Origin: Tricholomella constricta
Lineage: Eukaryota; Basidiomycota; Agaricomycetes; Agaricales; Lyophyllaceae
Direction of reading: 5' to 3'
DNA: 64,000 nucleotides
NCBI GenBank assembly: GCA_013368375.1
Contig: JAACJP010000004.1
Location: forward strand, 1,364,001 to 1,428,000
A model generated the notes under the pieces. That model had not been told where the DNA came from. It saw only the letters and a program-made list of their open reading frames with translations, and did not search any database. The stretch's first letter is position 1; every line of letters starts with the position of its first letter. Positions 36,380 to 48,651 of this stretch are shown here, in pieces. Position numbers and translations under genes: made by a program.

Positions 36380-36593
36380 GTCCCAAAGCAGTTTATCCCC
36401 CTTACATAATTGACACGTCAAAAATCCACGGCATTGAAATCTGGTATGTATATAGTTGAGGTTCAAGGCGGTCAGTGAAGATATAGGAAATCGTGGACCA
36501 GGTAACATGAGAGGCGTCATTATGAGGTAAGGCATAGCAGGCTATCGTATGTAGGAGGCTTGGGGATGTACAGAGCATCGAATGATTATTCCA

Positions 36594-37911
36594 CTACCGA
36601 TCCTCGGCTGCCTTGTCTGAAGCGTCTGTATCACCAGACTTTTGTCGCTCAAGCGGCGAAGGGTTCGCAGATCCTGACGCTGCTTGTTGAGGGACTCGGG
36701 AAGGTAGTGAAGGTGATGCTGGGGAATGTGAGCCCACGGGCGACGATGAGTTAGCGAGGCGTTGATCCAGAGCTTTCAATGCCAAAGCTCTGATTTATGG
36801 TGAGTTACTGAACTATACGCTTCCTGTATACAATCGACTGACCTTCGTCGTTCTGCTTCAGCACGCGCAGTTCCAGGGACTTGGCTGTAAGACCCAAGTT
36901 CGACGTCACCGCTTGATGCAGGGATTAGGTGGAAGCGCGTCGCCAAATTAAACACGAAATTTCCCAACAGAGTTAAGGGTTTACTAAGAGACACATGTTG
37001 ATTAAAGAAGCTTTTCGATGGATAAGGCCCAACTTACTGCAAGAATGGAGGGAACCACGAGATCAGGGAGAAGGTCTCGCTTCGATCACCATAAGTATCC
37101 ACGCCGCCCACTGAGTCGCCGCTATTCTTTTTGTAGAATCGGAGGTATATCCAACCAACGAACCAGCCGAATTGTATGATGATCCAAGGGCACTGGAAAC
37201 CCACGAAACACAGGACGGTCGAAACTGTGAGGTATGCCATGGGTAGGGTCTAAGATAATTGAGCATCACGTTCCAATATACAGCACGCTGAACTGACCTT
37301 AACTCGAGCCTTGATGAAACCGAATACTTGAACTTGGTGTTCGGGGATAATTTGAGTGAAAGCGACCAGAATAGCCGTCTGGAGTGCCATTTGCCCGTGG
37401 TACCGCATTCCGTAACTGGAGAGGATAGTCAGAATATTATTCATATAGTTGAAATTGACTCGGCTCACAGGAAGAGATCGGCATTCTTGGTTGCAACAAA
37501 CTCGATCCAGTTGAAGCCGAATGCGATGACGTTTGATACACCAACAGACACCACAATAAATTTGAGGGTCTCAATGCTACCCCATAGTCTCTCCAGGTAT
37601 TTGAGCGACGCTGGAACAAAAACCATGGATGCAATGAACTAGAACAAATTTAGAGGCTGTATGACGGAGCAGGTCCAGAGTTTACGCACCTCGAACACCG
37701 ACGTTTCAACGAACATTGAAGTGACAAGCGTCCATGGGCGGAATAGAGCAGACCCAGGGACCATAGTCATATATTCCGCAGCCTCCAATCCTAGACCCTT
37801 CCACCATAACCAGGCATAGACACCAGAGCAAACGATAGTGGCGACGGTAAAACTACGCGTGACTGGGGGTATCGACTGGACGAGAATCAAGGGGGATGAT
37901 AAGACGGCCAT
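36594..37911 (-). CDS. TMEM115: TMEM115-family (DUF1751) rhomboid-like Golgi membrane protein
   Basis: Six exons, complement(37690..37911, 37469..37638, 37298..37415, 37038..37249, 36843..36983, 36594..36789), 278 aa. Hydrophobic helices run from FTVATIVCSGVYAWLWW to WIIIQFGWFVGWIYLRFY. Family blocks are FRPWTLVTSMFVE, YHGQMALQTAILVAFTQIIPEHQVQVF and GDRSETFSLISWFPPFLH. The tail is hydrophilic, with QVPGTARAEAERRRALALKALDQRL. Rhomboid-like pseudoproteases of this family sit in the Golgi; human TMEM115 acts in retrograde transport and contacts the COG complex. It lies directly downstream of COG1 on the same strand. Confidence 0.88.
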
Positions 37912-38071
37912 TGGAGCCGTCAAGGATGCACCAAAAACGGATTAGGAGGAGGACGGAGGGTATGTGGTGGGCGAGGTTCAGTCTGTAGTTATGGCACGTG
38001 GACATTCCTTTTACAGACACTGACCCAGATCACTTCTCTTTCAGTTTCTGCCACTTCCTTTTTTCGATTTT
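37912..38071. promoter_or_regulatory. 160-bp divergent promoter, TMEM115 / FAM32A
   Basis: The two start codons are 160 bp apart and point outward, so the promoter is shared or overlapping. Confidence 0.45.
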
Positions 38072-38623
38072 ATGTCGGATTACGACATACGCCCTGGTGG
38101 CTCCCTCAAGCTGAAAGGCGGGGTGGCTGAGGGCGGGATTGTCAAGAAGTGAGCACTTTAGCGTCCTTTTACATGCAAACAAGTTGACCTTGTTACACAG
38201 GAAGAAGAAAAAGTCCAAATCTAAACCAGGCTCCGAGAAGGATGCAGAACGAGAAAAAGTGAAGAATCTCTTGTTCCTTGAAGAAGAGTCTAGCAGGTCT
38301 CCCTCCGGTAGCGGCAGCAACTCTCCTGCTCCAACTGGAGGTTCGTCAAGGAAGACTGAAGCCGAGAAACGGTTTGAGGAGGTGCAGAAGCGCAGGGTAC
38401 GTCTATTCTTCTATTGCACGCTCATTCTTCCAACTTTAATCCTCCAGCTTGCGGAGCGTGTAGCTAAACTAGCCAACAAGACGCACAAGGACCGCGTTAA
38501 CGAGTTCAATGCACATCTGGAATCTCTCAGCGAGCACCACGATATTCCGAAGGTAGTTGGATTTGTTCTGCTATGGTTGATGCCTCATCTCACGCTCCAT
38601 CACACCAGGTTGGACCAGGATAA
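38072..38623 (+). CDS. FAM32A: FAM32A (DUF1754) nuclear protein
   Basis: Four exons, join(38072..38148, 38201..38396, 38448..38552, 38609..38623), 130 aa. Begins MSDYDIRPGGSLKLKGG, then a Lys-rich run. The conserved C-terminal part is KTEAEKRFEEVQKRRLAERV...[30 protein letters not shown]. The last exon is 15 bases and supplies the invariant VGPG end. FAM32A is a spliceosome-associated factor that contacts exon ends in human C*/P complexes. Confidence 0.93.
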
Positions 38624-38916
38624 AATCTACCCTTGTTTCTTTGGTGTAACCTTATCCATGCACTTCGCGTTCGGAACCTGGTCTCTACACCGTGCTACGA
38701 TAGCAATGGTCATTTCATCTTATAACCACAGCAGTACGCGCAATTGGGGATGTCTATCTCTACCGTATATCTAGCTAGCAAAACGTGTCTGAATATGTAA
38801 GGGTTGTGTATTGTAATATATTTGTTCCACTTGAAAATTCGATTCTGGCAATTCCATAACTTTACATTGACCTCTACCGTTCCGCAATCGCTTTCGTCGC
38901 GCTTCCTGCGACAAGC

Positions 38917-41087
38917 ATGTCCCATGCACCAAAAGGCCACGTATGTCCCCCGTCCGATGCTACTCACCCCTCAGGCCGATGGGAGACGCTATTTGTGTAC
39001 TCCTTCATCTGCAAATTCACCAACCTCCGGGGAAAGGTTGACGGTCTTGAATCACCAATGGAGTGAGTCATATCGTGAACCCTCTTCGCTTTCGTTCTGA
39101 CGGATCTGTCTGGGAAATGTGTCGTGTCTAGCCTAGAAGAGGCGATATTGTCGCGGGAGCCAAACGAGATACTCAGTCAGGTTCTACAGCACTTCGTCCT
39201 CAACCTTAAACCCCAAACGCGTAACTTGAGGTGAGGGCATGTGCGCACACGTTGTCATGTCTGTGCGGTATATTAAGGCTCTGCTGCGTGGTGCCAGCAC
39301 AGATCAAATATCCACTACGGTAGCGACCGTTCTCGCCGATTACTTCAAGGCTTCCGAGAGGACGGTATTCTGGAACGAGGATCTGAAGATGAATGTGGAC
39401 CCCTTTGAGGGCCTGGAAGGAGGTTTCTTCACCGCCGACTGGGACTTCAAGGTGCGTGTCAGGTTTTCTTGTTTATTGTGCCATAATCCATAAAGTGCGC
39501 TCCGTCGCTCGGTTTTAGCTCAAAATTCTCCGTCAGTTCGTGGAACTGCAGCTCTGCCATAACACGGACGTCAAAGCCACTATCGATCGCGCGTGGGGCG
39601 TGTCACAGAACAAACACAAGAAAAAGGACGCCGCGACTGCACCCCCCGATCCTTCTGACCCGAAAAGTCAAGAGAGGCTCCAGCTGGTTCCCATCGGGCA
39701 AGACTCTCGTCGAAAACGCTTTTGGGTGGCAGATGGTCCGTGCACGTTCATTGCCTTGCCTAATTCCTTGCCCCCGGACTCCCCTATTTGCTTATATTTA
39801 CGGGATCTATGTTCTCATCTCTGAAACCCATTTCACCGGTCATTGCCGCTCGGTGTTACATTTCTGACAATTGTCCCTTCTTTCATTTTAGATTCTCCGC
39901 GTATCTTTGTATCGACGAACCCCTGGAAGATCACCGCTACTTTTCAGGCAGTTTCGTCCACGAAGGAGGAATACCTGACCGTCATCAAGGAGTTGAAGGC
40001 TTCGGCGCCTCCGGAGCTCAAGAAAGGCGAAAAACGCACTAGACTTGAAGCTTCTCATCTTTCTCTGATTGGCGCCCTCGAAGCTCGAGTCGAGGCGATT
40101 GATGCGGAAATTGCGGTGAGTTAGAGCCTTTGTCTAAAAGCGCGCCCAGCGTTTGCCAAGCGTGGACGGATACATTTTTCATTTAAATCTCGATCTGGGA
40201 TGGTTGACTGACCACAGTGATTATTCTATCAGCGCGTGGCGAGAGTGCGGAAGAGGATTGAACAACGCGAATACCGCAAATTGTTGCTGGCTCAGACCGA
40301 AGTTCGCGAAACACGGACGCGACGGCAAACCCAGAAACCAGATTATGTGTATAACGACACTTATGACAGCGAGGCAAGCATCACAAACTCGTCTTTCTCT
40401 AATATTTTTTAACTGACCTTCCGATATCTAACTCAGGAGGATGCTGATGAATATGCATTCCAGGAGGAAGATGCACAAGACGAGGAATTTGATGAAGAAG
40501 ACTTCCTCAATTTCCGTGACGCGCCGAATGGTTCTGGCAAACGTCGCACTGCAACCCATCGTGTCGAGCCCCGACGGTCAACGCGTACCACCACCAAGTT
40601 GAACGCTAATGGCAAACGCGAATCGTCGGCAGAATCTTGGAGTCATTGGCGCGGAGAAAGGCGGTCTTCACGGCTGGGCGGCCCTGATCTTGACATGGCG
40701 GAGCCTCCACCAAAGCGAGCGCGCACGGAAGATAGCATGATGAGTACGAATTCGGCGGACGCAGCTTCAGTTTCGACAAACGGCGCGACTCAGAATGGCC
40801 TCAAGCTCAAGAGTTCTGGTGCCGCAGCCCTAAAACCCAATGAAATTGCTCTAGAGCAAATAACAGGGAAGAAGCGATCAAAGTTCTGGGTGTATGCCGT
40901 CGAGCCAATACCGGACGCGACGCCAATCGAAACTGTCGAAGCATCTTCGAGCAATGGGGCAGCACAGGCTGAAACGAATGCGCACAACAACGTTAGCGGG
41001 GCACATCACGACACTCCCTCACCACATAGGAATGAGAATGGAAAGAGAACGGACTCCGACCGAAGTTTGTCACCGCTGGACTCGTAG
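38917..41087 (+). CDS. DDT-domain chromatin protein (ISWI-partner-like)
   Basis: Seven exons, join(38917..39062, 39132..39230, 39298..39451, 39519..39735, 39892..40115, 40233..40373, 40437..41087), 543 aa. The DDT-type helical region covers about residues 25-110 (LFVYSFICKFTNLRGKVDG...VLQHFVLNLKPQTRNLS). A WHIM-like segment follows: WDFKLKILRQFVELQL and QDSRRKRFWVADDSPRIFVSTNPW. The C-terminal half is acidic then basic disordered. Such proteins partner ISWI remodellers. Its introns (63-156 bp) are longer than those of the neighbours, and the last one has a GC donor (GAG|GCAAGC). Confidence 0.72.
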
Positions 41088-41313
41088 TTTCATTATTACT
41101 TCACGCATGGTCTGGACTTTTTATCCCACTGGTATATCTCTTTTCATGTTTCTCTATGCATAACGACAACCATAGTATACAGCACTTGACTTCTATTCAG
41201 CATATTTTGATTTTAACATTCATGGATTATAATTGGTGTTTTTGTGCGCGTCGACCAATTAGATCGTGAGGAATAGACTTGCCGACATCCAACTCCGTTC
41301 TTTCTAACTCTTC

Positions 41314-43787
41314 ATGTTGCCCAGAAAAGTGGGCAACGTCCTCACCCGCCCCGCGGCGCGCATCTTCCACTTTCGCGGCTGCCAACGTCTGACATTGTCC
41401 AGAGCCTTTGCCACCCAGACCAAGTTCCCGACCATCCCTGCCTCCGTCGATGATATCGCCCTCGTCTCCCTCTTCGATCATCCAAGCTCCGGCTTCAAGT
41501 CCGCCCCGTTTTCCACTACAGGACTCTTCGGCCACCCTTCTCTAACTCATCCACAAGCGCTAATATCGTTAGCGGATGCTACTCTCGTTCGCGCCCAACT
41601 CCTAACGAACCGCATTTTGCGCGCCCGGGAATCTCGGGATGAACTATTGAAGGTGGTCAAGAACCTGGACAGGCTCAGCGACATGTTGTGTGGAGTCATT
41701 GACCTCTCAGAGCTTGTCCGGAATGCGCATCCAGAGCGGATGTGGGTGGAGGCTGCGAATCATGCGTACGAGACGCTTTGTGAATTCATGAACGTCTTGA
41801 ACACAGATGTCGGACTCTACGAGGTGCGTACAACCCCTGCGTCTCAGCTATGAACCGTTCACATACGTGTATGTAGGTCCTAAAAGCCGTCATGACAGAT
41901 CCCTCAATCGTTTCGACGTTAAGCCCGGAGGCCTATAAGACTGCCCTCATATTCTGGCTCGACTTTGAGAAATCTGCAATTGACCTGCCGACAGAGCAAC
42001 GAAAGAAATTTGTGTCTCTATCGTCAGACATTCTTGTACTGGGCCGGGATTTCTTGAATCAAGCCAATACTGCTCGTCCTCCCACCTCCATCAAACCCTC
42101 GGAGCTCGCAGGCCTCAAAGACAAGGGAATGGGGGTCAGATTGCAGCTCCAGGCTCAATTCACTCAGCGTGATCTCCTTGTTTATCCAGGTTCCTTACAA
42201 GCCCAGATGATTATGCGCTCTGCCCCATCGGAGGAACCCCGACGGCGCGTCTATATCGCGGCAAACTCGAGCACTCCGGAACAAATTCAAATTTTAGAAA
42301 AGCTACTGCGGACTAGAGGTGAACTGGCGAGGTTGGTGGGGCGAAAGAGCTATGCAGCAATGACGCTTGACGATAAAATGGCAAAATCTCCAGGTTCGTC
42401 CATGCGCTCAAAACCTGATATGCCGGTGTTGACGTTGCACAGACAATGTACTGTACTTCCTCGACGCGTTAATGGAGCATACCCGGCCCTTTGCTCAACA
42501 AGCACTCCACACGCTAAGCACACGAAAACAAGCACATCACGGAACCTCATCACTACCAACTATACAGGCCTGGGATCGCGATTTCTACTGTCCCCCTGAA
42601 CCCCCTGCTCCACCGATACCTCTCCCACCTCTTACCCTCGGCACTGTCTTCATGGGACTCTCTCGGCTATTTCAACATCTGTACGGAATATCACTACGAC
42701 CGGCTGACGCATCGTCAGGTGAGGTGTGGCACTCTGATGTCCACAAACTAGAAGTCGTGGACGAGGAGAGGGGTGTGATTGGTTGGATATATGCCGACCT
42801 CTTCGCGCGGAGAGGGAAGCCAAGTGGTGCCGCGCACTATACTGTCCGCTGCTCGCGAAGAACAGATGACGATGACGAGCTCACAGACGGCAGCTTTGAA
42901 GGACAAGAAGTTCGTGTACTGGAGTCGCAAAACTTTGAAGCTGTCAAGCGGCATAGACTACCTGGTCAGGATGGCGTGTACCAGCTTCCGCTGGTCGTCC
43001 TTCTGTGTGAGTTTACGCGTCCGTCCATCGCGCGGGGTCCTACCGTGTTGGAATGGCACGAGGTCGTGACGTTGTTTCATGAAATGGGTCATGCCATGCA
43101 TTGTAAGTCACTTACCCTTTCAATCGGTGAAGCTCGAACTGACATCCGACGCCCAAAGCAATGATCGGGCAAACAGAATACCAGAACGTCTCGGGCACCC
43201 GATGTGCCACAGATTTCGTTGAACTGCCATCAATACTAATGGAGCATTTCCTACACTCACTAACCGTGCTCTCCCTCTTTGACATGGAAGGCACCTCCGC
43301 CATTCGCCAAATCGGAAACCACCACGCTGACCCCTGTCATTCCATCGACACCTACACGCAGATCCTCCTTGCTGCCGTCGACCAGGTCTACCACTCTCCC
43401 ACCGTGAACGAGCCGCACTTCGACTCGACCGCCGAGCTCGCGAACCTCCATAACACACGCGGCCTCATCCCGTACGTCCCGGGGACGTCGTTCCAGACCC
43501 AGTTTGGGCACCTCTTTGGGTATGGTGCAACGTACTATTCATACCTCTTCGACCGGGCTATCGCCTCAAGGGTGTGGCAGAATGTCTTCTCGGCCGACCC
43601 GCTCAACCGGGAGACAGGAGAGAAGTATAAGCGCGAGGTGCTAAGGTATGGTGGTGGGAAGGATCCGTGGAAGATGGTCAGCACCCTGCTTGCTGCGCCG
43701 GAATTAGAGAGCGGAGACGCGGAGGCGATGCGCGAGGTTGGAAGGTGGAAGATTGAGGATGAGGTTGGACTTGCTGGGAGGCATTAA
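41314..43787 (+). CDS. mip1: Mitochondrial intermediate peptidase (A-locus border gene mip1)
   Basis: Four exons, join(41314..41823, 41877..42393, 42443..43102, 43159..43787), 771 aa. M3-family zinc metallopeptidase (Oct1) that trims an octapeptide from imported matrix proteins. The zinc site is HEMGH at 555-559 ([10 protein letters not shown]), with the distal region [24 protein letters not shown] split by the last intron. An Arg-rich presequence ([20 protein letters not shown]) starts the protein. In nearly all agaricomycetes studied this gene borders the HD mating-type genes, and here it sits 378 bp from HD1a. Confidence 0.96.
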
Positions 43788-44165
43788 TTATCTATTGGTT
43801 ACCAATTTGTTGTCCACCGCCTTCGAGGATTGGAATGTAGGCGATAAAAGTAAGACAGCGAATGTAAGCTGTGGACATCAATGTACAGCAACTAGTGTAA
43901 TGACGACGACAGCAATATAAGGATAACAGCAAACAAGCATAATACGATACGAAAGCATAGTGCATAGGTTGGTCATAAAATAATGGAGGTATAAAGATAA
44001 TGCAATAATTTGAATGGGGAGAAGGTGGTCGTGAATGTGAGTGACTATGGATACAGTGATGAGAATGCAGAGCGAGCAGTACAAATTGTGGTCGAATTCA
44101 TTAGGAGTTATTGCCTATAGAAGCTGATTAGTGAATGAATGGCGGCATGGATGATGGAGGGGTGC
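43788..44165. other. Intergenic, mip1 / HD1a, tail-to-tail
   Basis: 378 bp between the 3' ends of mip1 and HD1a. AT-richer than the coding DNA around it. No gene, repeat or transposon relic seen. Confidence 0.45.
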
Positions 44166-46268
44166 TCACGACGCGGCGAGTTCCAGCTCGAGCTTCAAAG
44201 CTTCCTCCTTCATCATCTTGAGTTTCGCCTCTTTCTCTGCTCGTACTTCAGCCTGCGAAGGGGCAAAGTAGTTGACACCGGATGGCATCATATAGTCTCC
44301 GATGTTATCAATGCCGATGGAAGGAAGGAAACCCAGGCCATTCTGGGACACATCCAGCAGTGTATCTGCATCGGAAGCATGGGCTTGAGTTCCAATGTTG
44401 AGAAAATCGGAAAATTCCCATTGGAAATCGCAGGAAGGGACGGAGGAATCCGTCATCGATGGATGGATACTTTCAGTCTGCTGGAAGGGAAGAGTGAAGT
44501 TATGGAAGAAGTCGAGTCCCAAAGACGGTATTTGTGGGGCAGAAAGGTCTTGTGCTGTGGGTGTAACTGTAGTTGCGCGCGTTGAAAGCTCAGTTACAAA
44601 CAAAACGACATGAAACTTGGTACCTTGGTTCGGAAAGTTCGCGATCGCATCACTAGACAGCAATGTTTCCAAATCCTCAAACGTGAAGCCCGTTGACATT
44701 TGCGGCGTGTGTTTATGCGATTCCGAAGATATTGAGGTCACTTCAATGGTCGGCGGCTCGAAGGTTTGTGGAGTCAGTTGAGGCGAAGCTAATTCAAAGT
44801 ATTAGCCAAGGAGAGTGATTCGATATTGAAAAACGTACAACTGCCGGACTCTGTCTGCGACTCGTATTCGAAGTCAGAGAGATTGCCCAATTCGACATCG
44901 AAGCCAGAAGGACTGATCGTGCCCGCGTTGGGAGCGGCTTGGAAATCGAAATGTTGTAAGAACCAACCATCGAATGCTGACGCGTCGAACAATGCGCTTG
45001 AAAGCGGCAAAGGATCAGAAACAGATTGAAGACGAGGCCCCACAGGAAGGTTGCGTGGACGTTTGGGTGCTCCCTGGCCATCAGAATCAGATAGCCGACG
45101 CTTGCGGTTAGGCCTTGTGGGTACAGCGGACGGTGCCGCTTCGATGAGAGTTTGTAAGGGCTCGTCGAGTGAAGATGCAGGGGATGGAAGGCCGATTGAA
45201 AACGTAATTTCTTGAGGAGGTGGAGTTGAGGCATCAAGTCTATGATTTTAAACGATTTAATAACAGTCAAAAGTCAAAAAGTATAACGACATACCTGGAC
45301 CGTTTTATGGGTCTGTCGGTAGAAGAATCTTCGTTGCTCTCAGGTGGCTCGGACGATGGACTTCGACGCTTTCGACTTGTGATGGATATGGGTTGGGGGA
45401 AACCACCATCATCATCTTTATATGCCACCGGTGACAGTCGCGTAGGTTCTGGAGAACGCTCTGGAGACCTCTCTGGCGACGGATAGGACTTTTTGTCCTT
45501 TTGCAGCTGCAACTGACGAAGTCGCTCCGCCTTTGCCTCGGCCTTCGTCTGGGGAGTCAAATTTTTGACAGCGACGTCCAGTTTGGTAGCCAATGTGCTT
45601 TCAGTGAACTTGTCGCAATAAAGATCCTGCGCGCGTTTCTTAATTGCGACGAGTTCGTATTCGATAGTGGGGTCGATGGGCCGCTCCGGGACGTCCTCCA
45701 CAAAGAACCGTGTCGCAGCATCTACAATGTCGGCGCGCTTGTTCGAGAACGACGCTTTACGAAGCGCATTCCAGCCTATGCGCTTCCTAGCGTCGATAAA
45801 CCAGTTATCAACATCTTTGCGGGAGGCTCCCGACTTCTGGGCAATGCCATCTCGCGCACGTGTAGATGGATAAGGATCATGAATATTCTCCAAGAGCCAG
45901 TTATAAGAGGGCTTTATATATGGGGGGACTGCGGCGAGAGTGGAGAGTTCGGAAGGGGGTGGTATATCAGTGGTCAAAGGGTTTGGCGTAGAGGATGTCT
46001 CGTCGAGTAGAGACGCCATAAGCTTGTCAGCCAAAGCTTCCAGGTCCAGAAACGTTTGGAACACATGTGATACCCTGTTCGACAGAGTATAGGCGATGGT
46101 AATGGTAGAGGCCTTCAAAGATTCTGCGTCAATGGCAGATGTGAGGTCGTCGACGAGAGCAGTCCATCGGTGATGAAAATTGTCGATTGTGGTGCGGTTG
46201 AGTTCCAGCAACTCCTTCTCGATCAGAGATATTCGTTGGAGAAATTGGGTATCGATGTCGTTGTCCAT
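44166..46268 (-). CDS. HD1 homeodomain mating-type protein, pair a
   Basis: Four exons, complement(45295..46268, 44839..45239, 44624..44788, 44166..44554), 642 aa. An N-terminal helical dimerisation region (1-110) is followed by the HD1-type homeodomain at about 115-170: YNWLLENIHDPYPS, then recognition helix WFIDARKRIGWNAL. Next come a conserved helix (IVDAATRFFVEDVPERPIDP), nuclear-localisation-like SRKRR and RKRRLSDSDGQGAPKRPR, and a long acidic/aromatic tail. It ends in a charged helix (EKEAKLKMMKEEALKLELEL). HD1 supplies specificity and nuclear import to the HD1-HD2 heterodimer. Intron 1 uses a normal GT donor, unlike HD1b and HD1c. Confidence 0.93.
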
Positions 46269-46447
46269 GGTGTGAGGGCATGAATTGCAACTTCGTGCTA
46301 TTACAACCTTGACCCCACGTCTGTTTGCCAGTGTTGGTGTAACAATGGTCCATTGTGCTTACATCACCGGAAGCTTCATTGTCCCACTTTCTGGGTTCCC
46401 TAGCGCCCAGCGTTCGGCGAAAAGCCATCCTTTCATCAACTCACCTC
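46269..46447. promoter_or_regulatory. Shared divergent promoter of HD1a and HD2a
   Basis: 179 bp between divergent starts. It shares blocks with the HD1b/HD2b promoter. TGTGAGGGCATGAA at 46271-46284 lies two bases from the HD1a start; inverted CAATG half-sites sit at 46342-46356; TTGTGCTTACATCA lies at 46353-46366. Conservation between two otherwise diverged promoters suggests function, but the binding factors are unknown. Confidence 0.6.
46342..46356. promoter_or_regulatory. 15-bp perfect palindrome with two ACAATG cores
   Basis: ACAATGG-T-CCATTGT, a perfect inverted repeat around one central T. Each arm carries the AACAAT/ATTGTT-like core bound by HMG-box proteins. It lies in the HD1a-HD2a promoter; a related CAATGCATTG palindrome sits in the HD1b-HD2b promoter at 50847-50856. 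Confidence 0.5.
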
Positions 46448-46467
46448 ATGCAAACTCACCTCATGCA
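46438..46467 (+). repeat. Perfect 15-bp tandem duplication carrying the HD2a start codon
   Basis: Two identical copies of AACTCACCTCATGCA lie back to back (46438-46452, 46453-46467). Each carries an ATG in the same frame, so HD2a has two start codons (46448, 46463) in identical context, encoding MQTHLMQF. Confidence 0.85.
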
Positions 46468-48258
46468 ATTTCAGGAGAGCTCCCTTCAGAGGTTATTCAC
46501 CAATGTTGCTCGACGAATGCAGTGTACTTCACCTACAGAAGCGCCAGAATGTTCAGGAAGGCCCTGCACTCTTATCCGTCCTCAAAATCAGCTCCAGACA
46601 ACTAGGCTCTCACCTACGATTGGCCGACAACTGTCAGATGCTTGTCTCAAGGCGGCACAGGAGCTTTTCGATATGACAGCAACTGAAGGGACTGTCCGTA
46701 CACCCATGCAAGCAACAAGGGAAGTAATGGACAATCCCGTCCATACGGAGGAAACTCGTGCGTGGGCAGAAGATGCTGTTTCCTATGTTTTATGGACTGT
46801 CGCGAACGCAAATTTGGCCACCACTGGGCCACTTATGAAGGGAAAAAAGGCGGTGTTCAATCATGTAGGTCTCTTCTCCTTCCGTGACTTGTGGAGATTG
46901 ACGTTTTATCCAGGAATATACACCTTTGTTGGAGAAATATTTCGAAATCAATGCGTACCCGTCCTCAGCTGACAGGATGGTTCTGGCAAGAAAATCCATG
47001 ATGACGCCGCGGCAAATTGAAGTTTGGGTATGTCTTCAACTGCAGCATACTCAGTCACAGGTTATCTAACCCCGATGATTAGTTTCAAAACCACCGTAAT
47101 CGCGCAAGGAAAGATGGAAAGTTATTGCGGAAATCGAGCGGCGACCCAATTCCTCTCGAAATCTCTCTCAAGACTCTGGAGAGCAAGATGCCCTTCTTTA
47201 TCATACCTGAACATGAGCGGAAACCAATCAAAAAGTCCGAGCCACCGAAGGATGAGGCAGATATGGTAGGTCACAACCTTTCTTCAGCACCTGCATTACT
47301 AACTAACAATCTTCTCCAGCCGACAACACCAAAGTCTTTGTGGAATCCCAGTTCTGCCGATGTTTTGAATCCGCCTGGACCCGTTCATGCTTTCCCAATG
47401 GTGTACCCTCCCCGATGTGGCTACGATCCTTTCCCGACAAAGACTGGAACTTACAAATTCCCCTCACCCACCTGGTACCGGACTGCTGCTACCCCTCGTC
47501 GCACTCCCAAAGTTTCGGTAAACATTAACGAGTTCATTGAGGATTTCGAGATGAAACTTCATCTAAGGGTGCCCGCCATCAAACAAATGGGTTCAAAGAC
47601 GACTCGGTCTTGGTACGCCGGTAGAGTCACCGTTCCCCTCGCCGCTCCCCTTCATGCTCTGGTCCGATGCCCCCTCACTCTCACTTCAAGGCACATGCCG
47701 CGACTCTCAGCAGTCCCTGCACCCCTTTCCCGTCTTCATCCTTTCAAATACCCCGATCCATGTTCCCAGCCCACCACGTCAATCTCCCCTCGACATCCCT
47801 GCGAAACATCCATTCGCCGAGAATATGCCGGCCTTCCCAAACGCAAACCCAAGAATACAAGCATCGCACATCGTCACGGCCCCGCGATATCAGAGGCTTC
47901 TCCACCACCATCCCGATCGTCATCATTGTTCAGCTCAGACTCGTCGTTAGATCGAAGACCTTCGACATCATCAAGCAGCTCGTCTTCATCATCCAGTGCT
48001 CTTACAACACCAGTGCTCTCGCTTTTTGAACTATCAGAAGACGCTCACTCTCCCTCGGTATCACTGTCGGGTGTCGACTCCGACAGGGAACCTCTTTCAC
48101 TCGCAGAAGGAATACCGCCCAACTTATCCATGCCTACTCAACCAAAGCGGCCGTTTGCCTCCCGCAGTTTCGAGGTCACACAAGAAAGCATTCCAAGATG
48201 TAACAGGTCTCCCAGTCGTTCCCGCGCGTCACAGTCAGACTGTCCCCTTAGTTTATGA
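46448..48258 (+). CDS. HD2 homeodomain mating-type protein, pair a
   Basis: Four exons, join(46448..46864, 46914..47027, 47083..47265, 47320..48258), 550 aa from the first ATG; the second ATG (46463) aligns better with the HD2b start. The classical HD2 homeodomain spans the first two introns (about residues 130-187): NHEYTPLLEKYFE, MMTPRQIEVW and FQNHRNRARK. Downstream lie PFFIIPEHER, YDPFPTKTGTYKFP and INEFIEDFEMKLHLR, all shared with HD2b, then a basic segment and a Ser run (10-12 residues). HD2 is the main DNA-contacting partner of HD1. The third intron (54 bp) is in frame, so its removal is inferred from consensus and from HD2b. Confidence 0.92.
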
Positions 48259-48651
48259 TACCATAATTCTTCTTTGCTTGCATTATCTTTATTTCATATA
48301 TCAGCACGTTTCTCGTCTTCTGTATAGCGAACGTCATCTTCGTACTGTCGTTCATGCTCTCGCATATGCCGTACTTTCTCAGCCATAAATGTTTCTCATG
48401 ATCAGCATCTTATGTACCTTTATGTAGTAATCGTTTATGTATTAACATCCGTTGACAGCAATAAGAAGACAGTAAGTATCTATAGCATATACATTGATTA
48501 TAGTGGTGTCGAAAGCAGAGATAGCGATAGAAAAGCCTGGGGTATCAAAACAGATTAACCTATAATGATATACAAGAGATGCGAGATGAACTAATCGATA
48601 CAGTCGTGTGTTGTCGAGCATTCGAGGCGGATGGATCAAGGCGAACGTACA
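48259..48651. other. Intergenic, HD2a / HD1b, tail-to-tail
   Basis: 393 bp between the 3' ends of HD2a and HD1b. AT-rich, with no coding or repeat signal found. It is the boundary between the two HD pairs. Confidence 0.45.
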
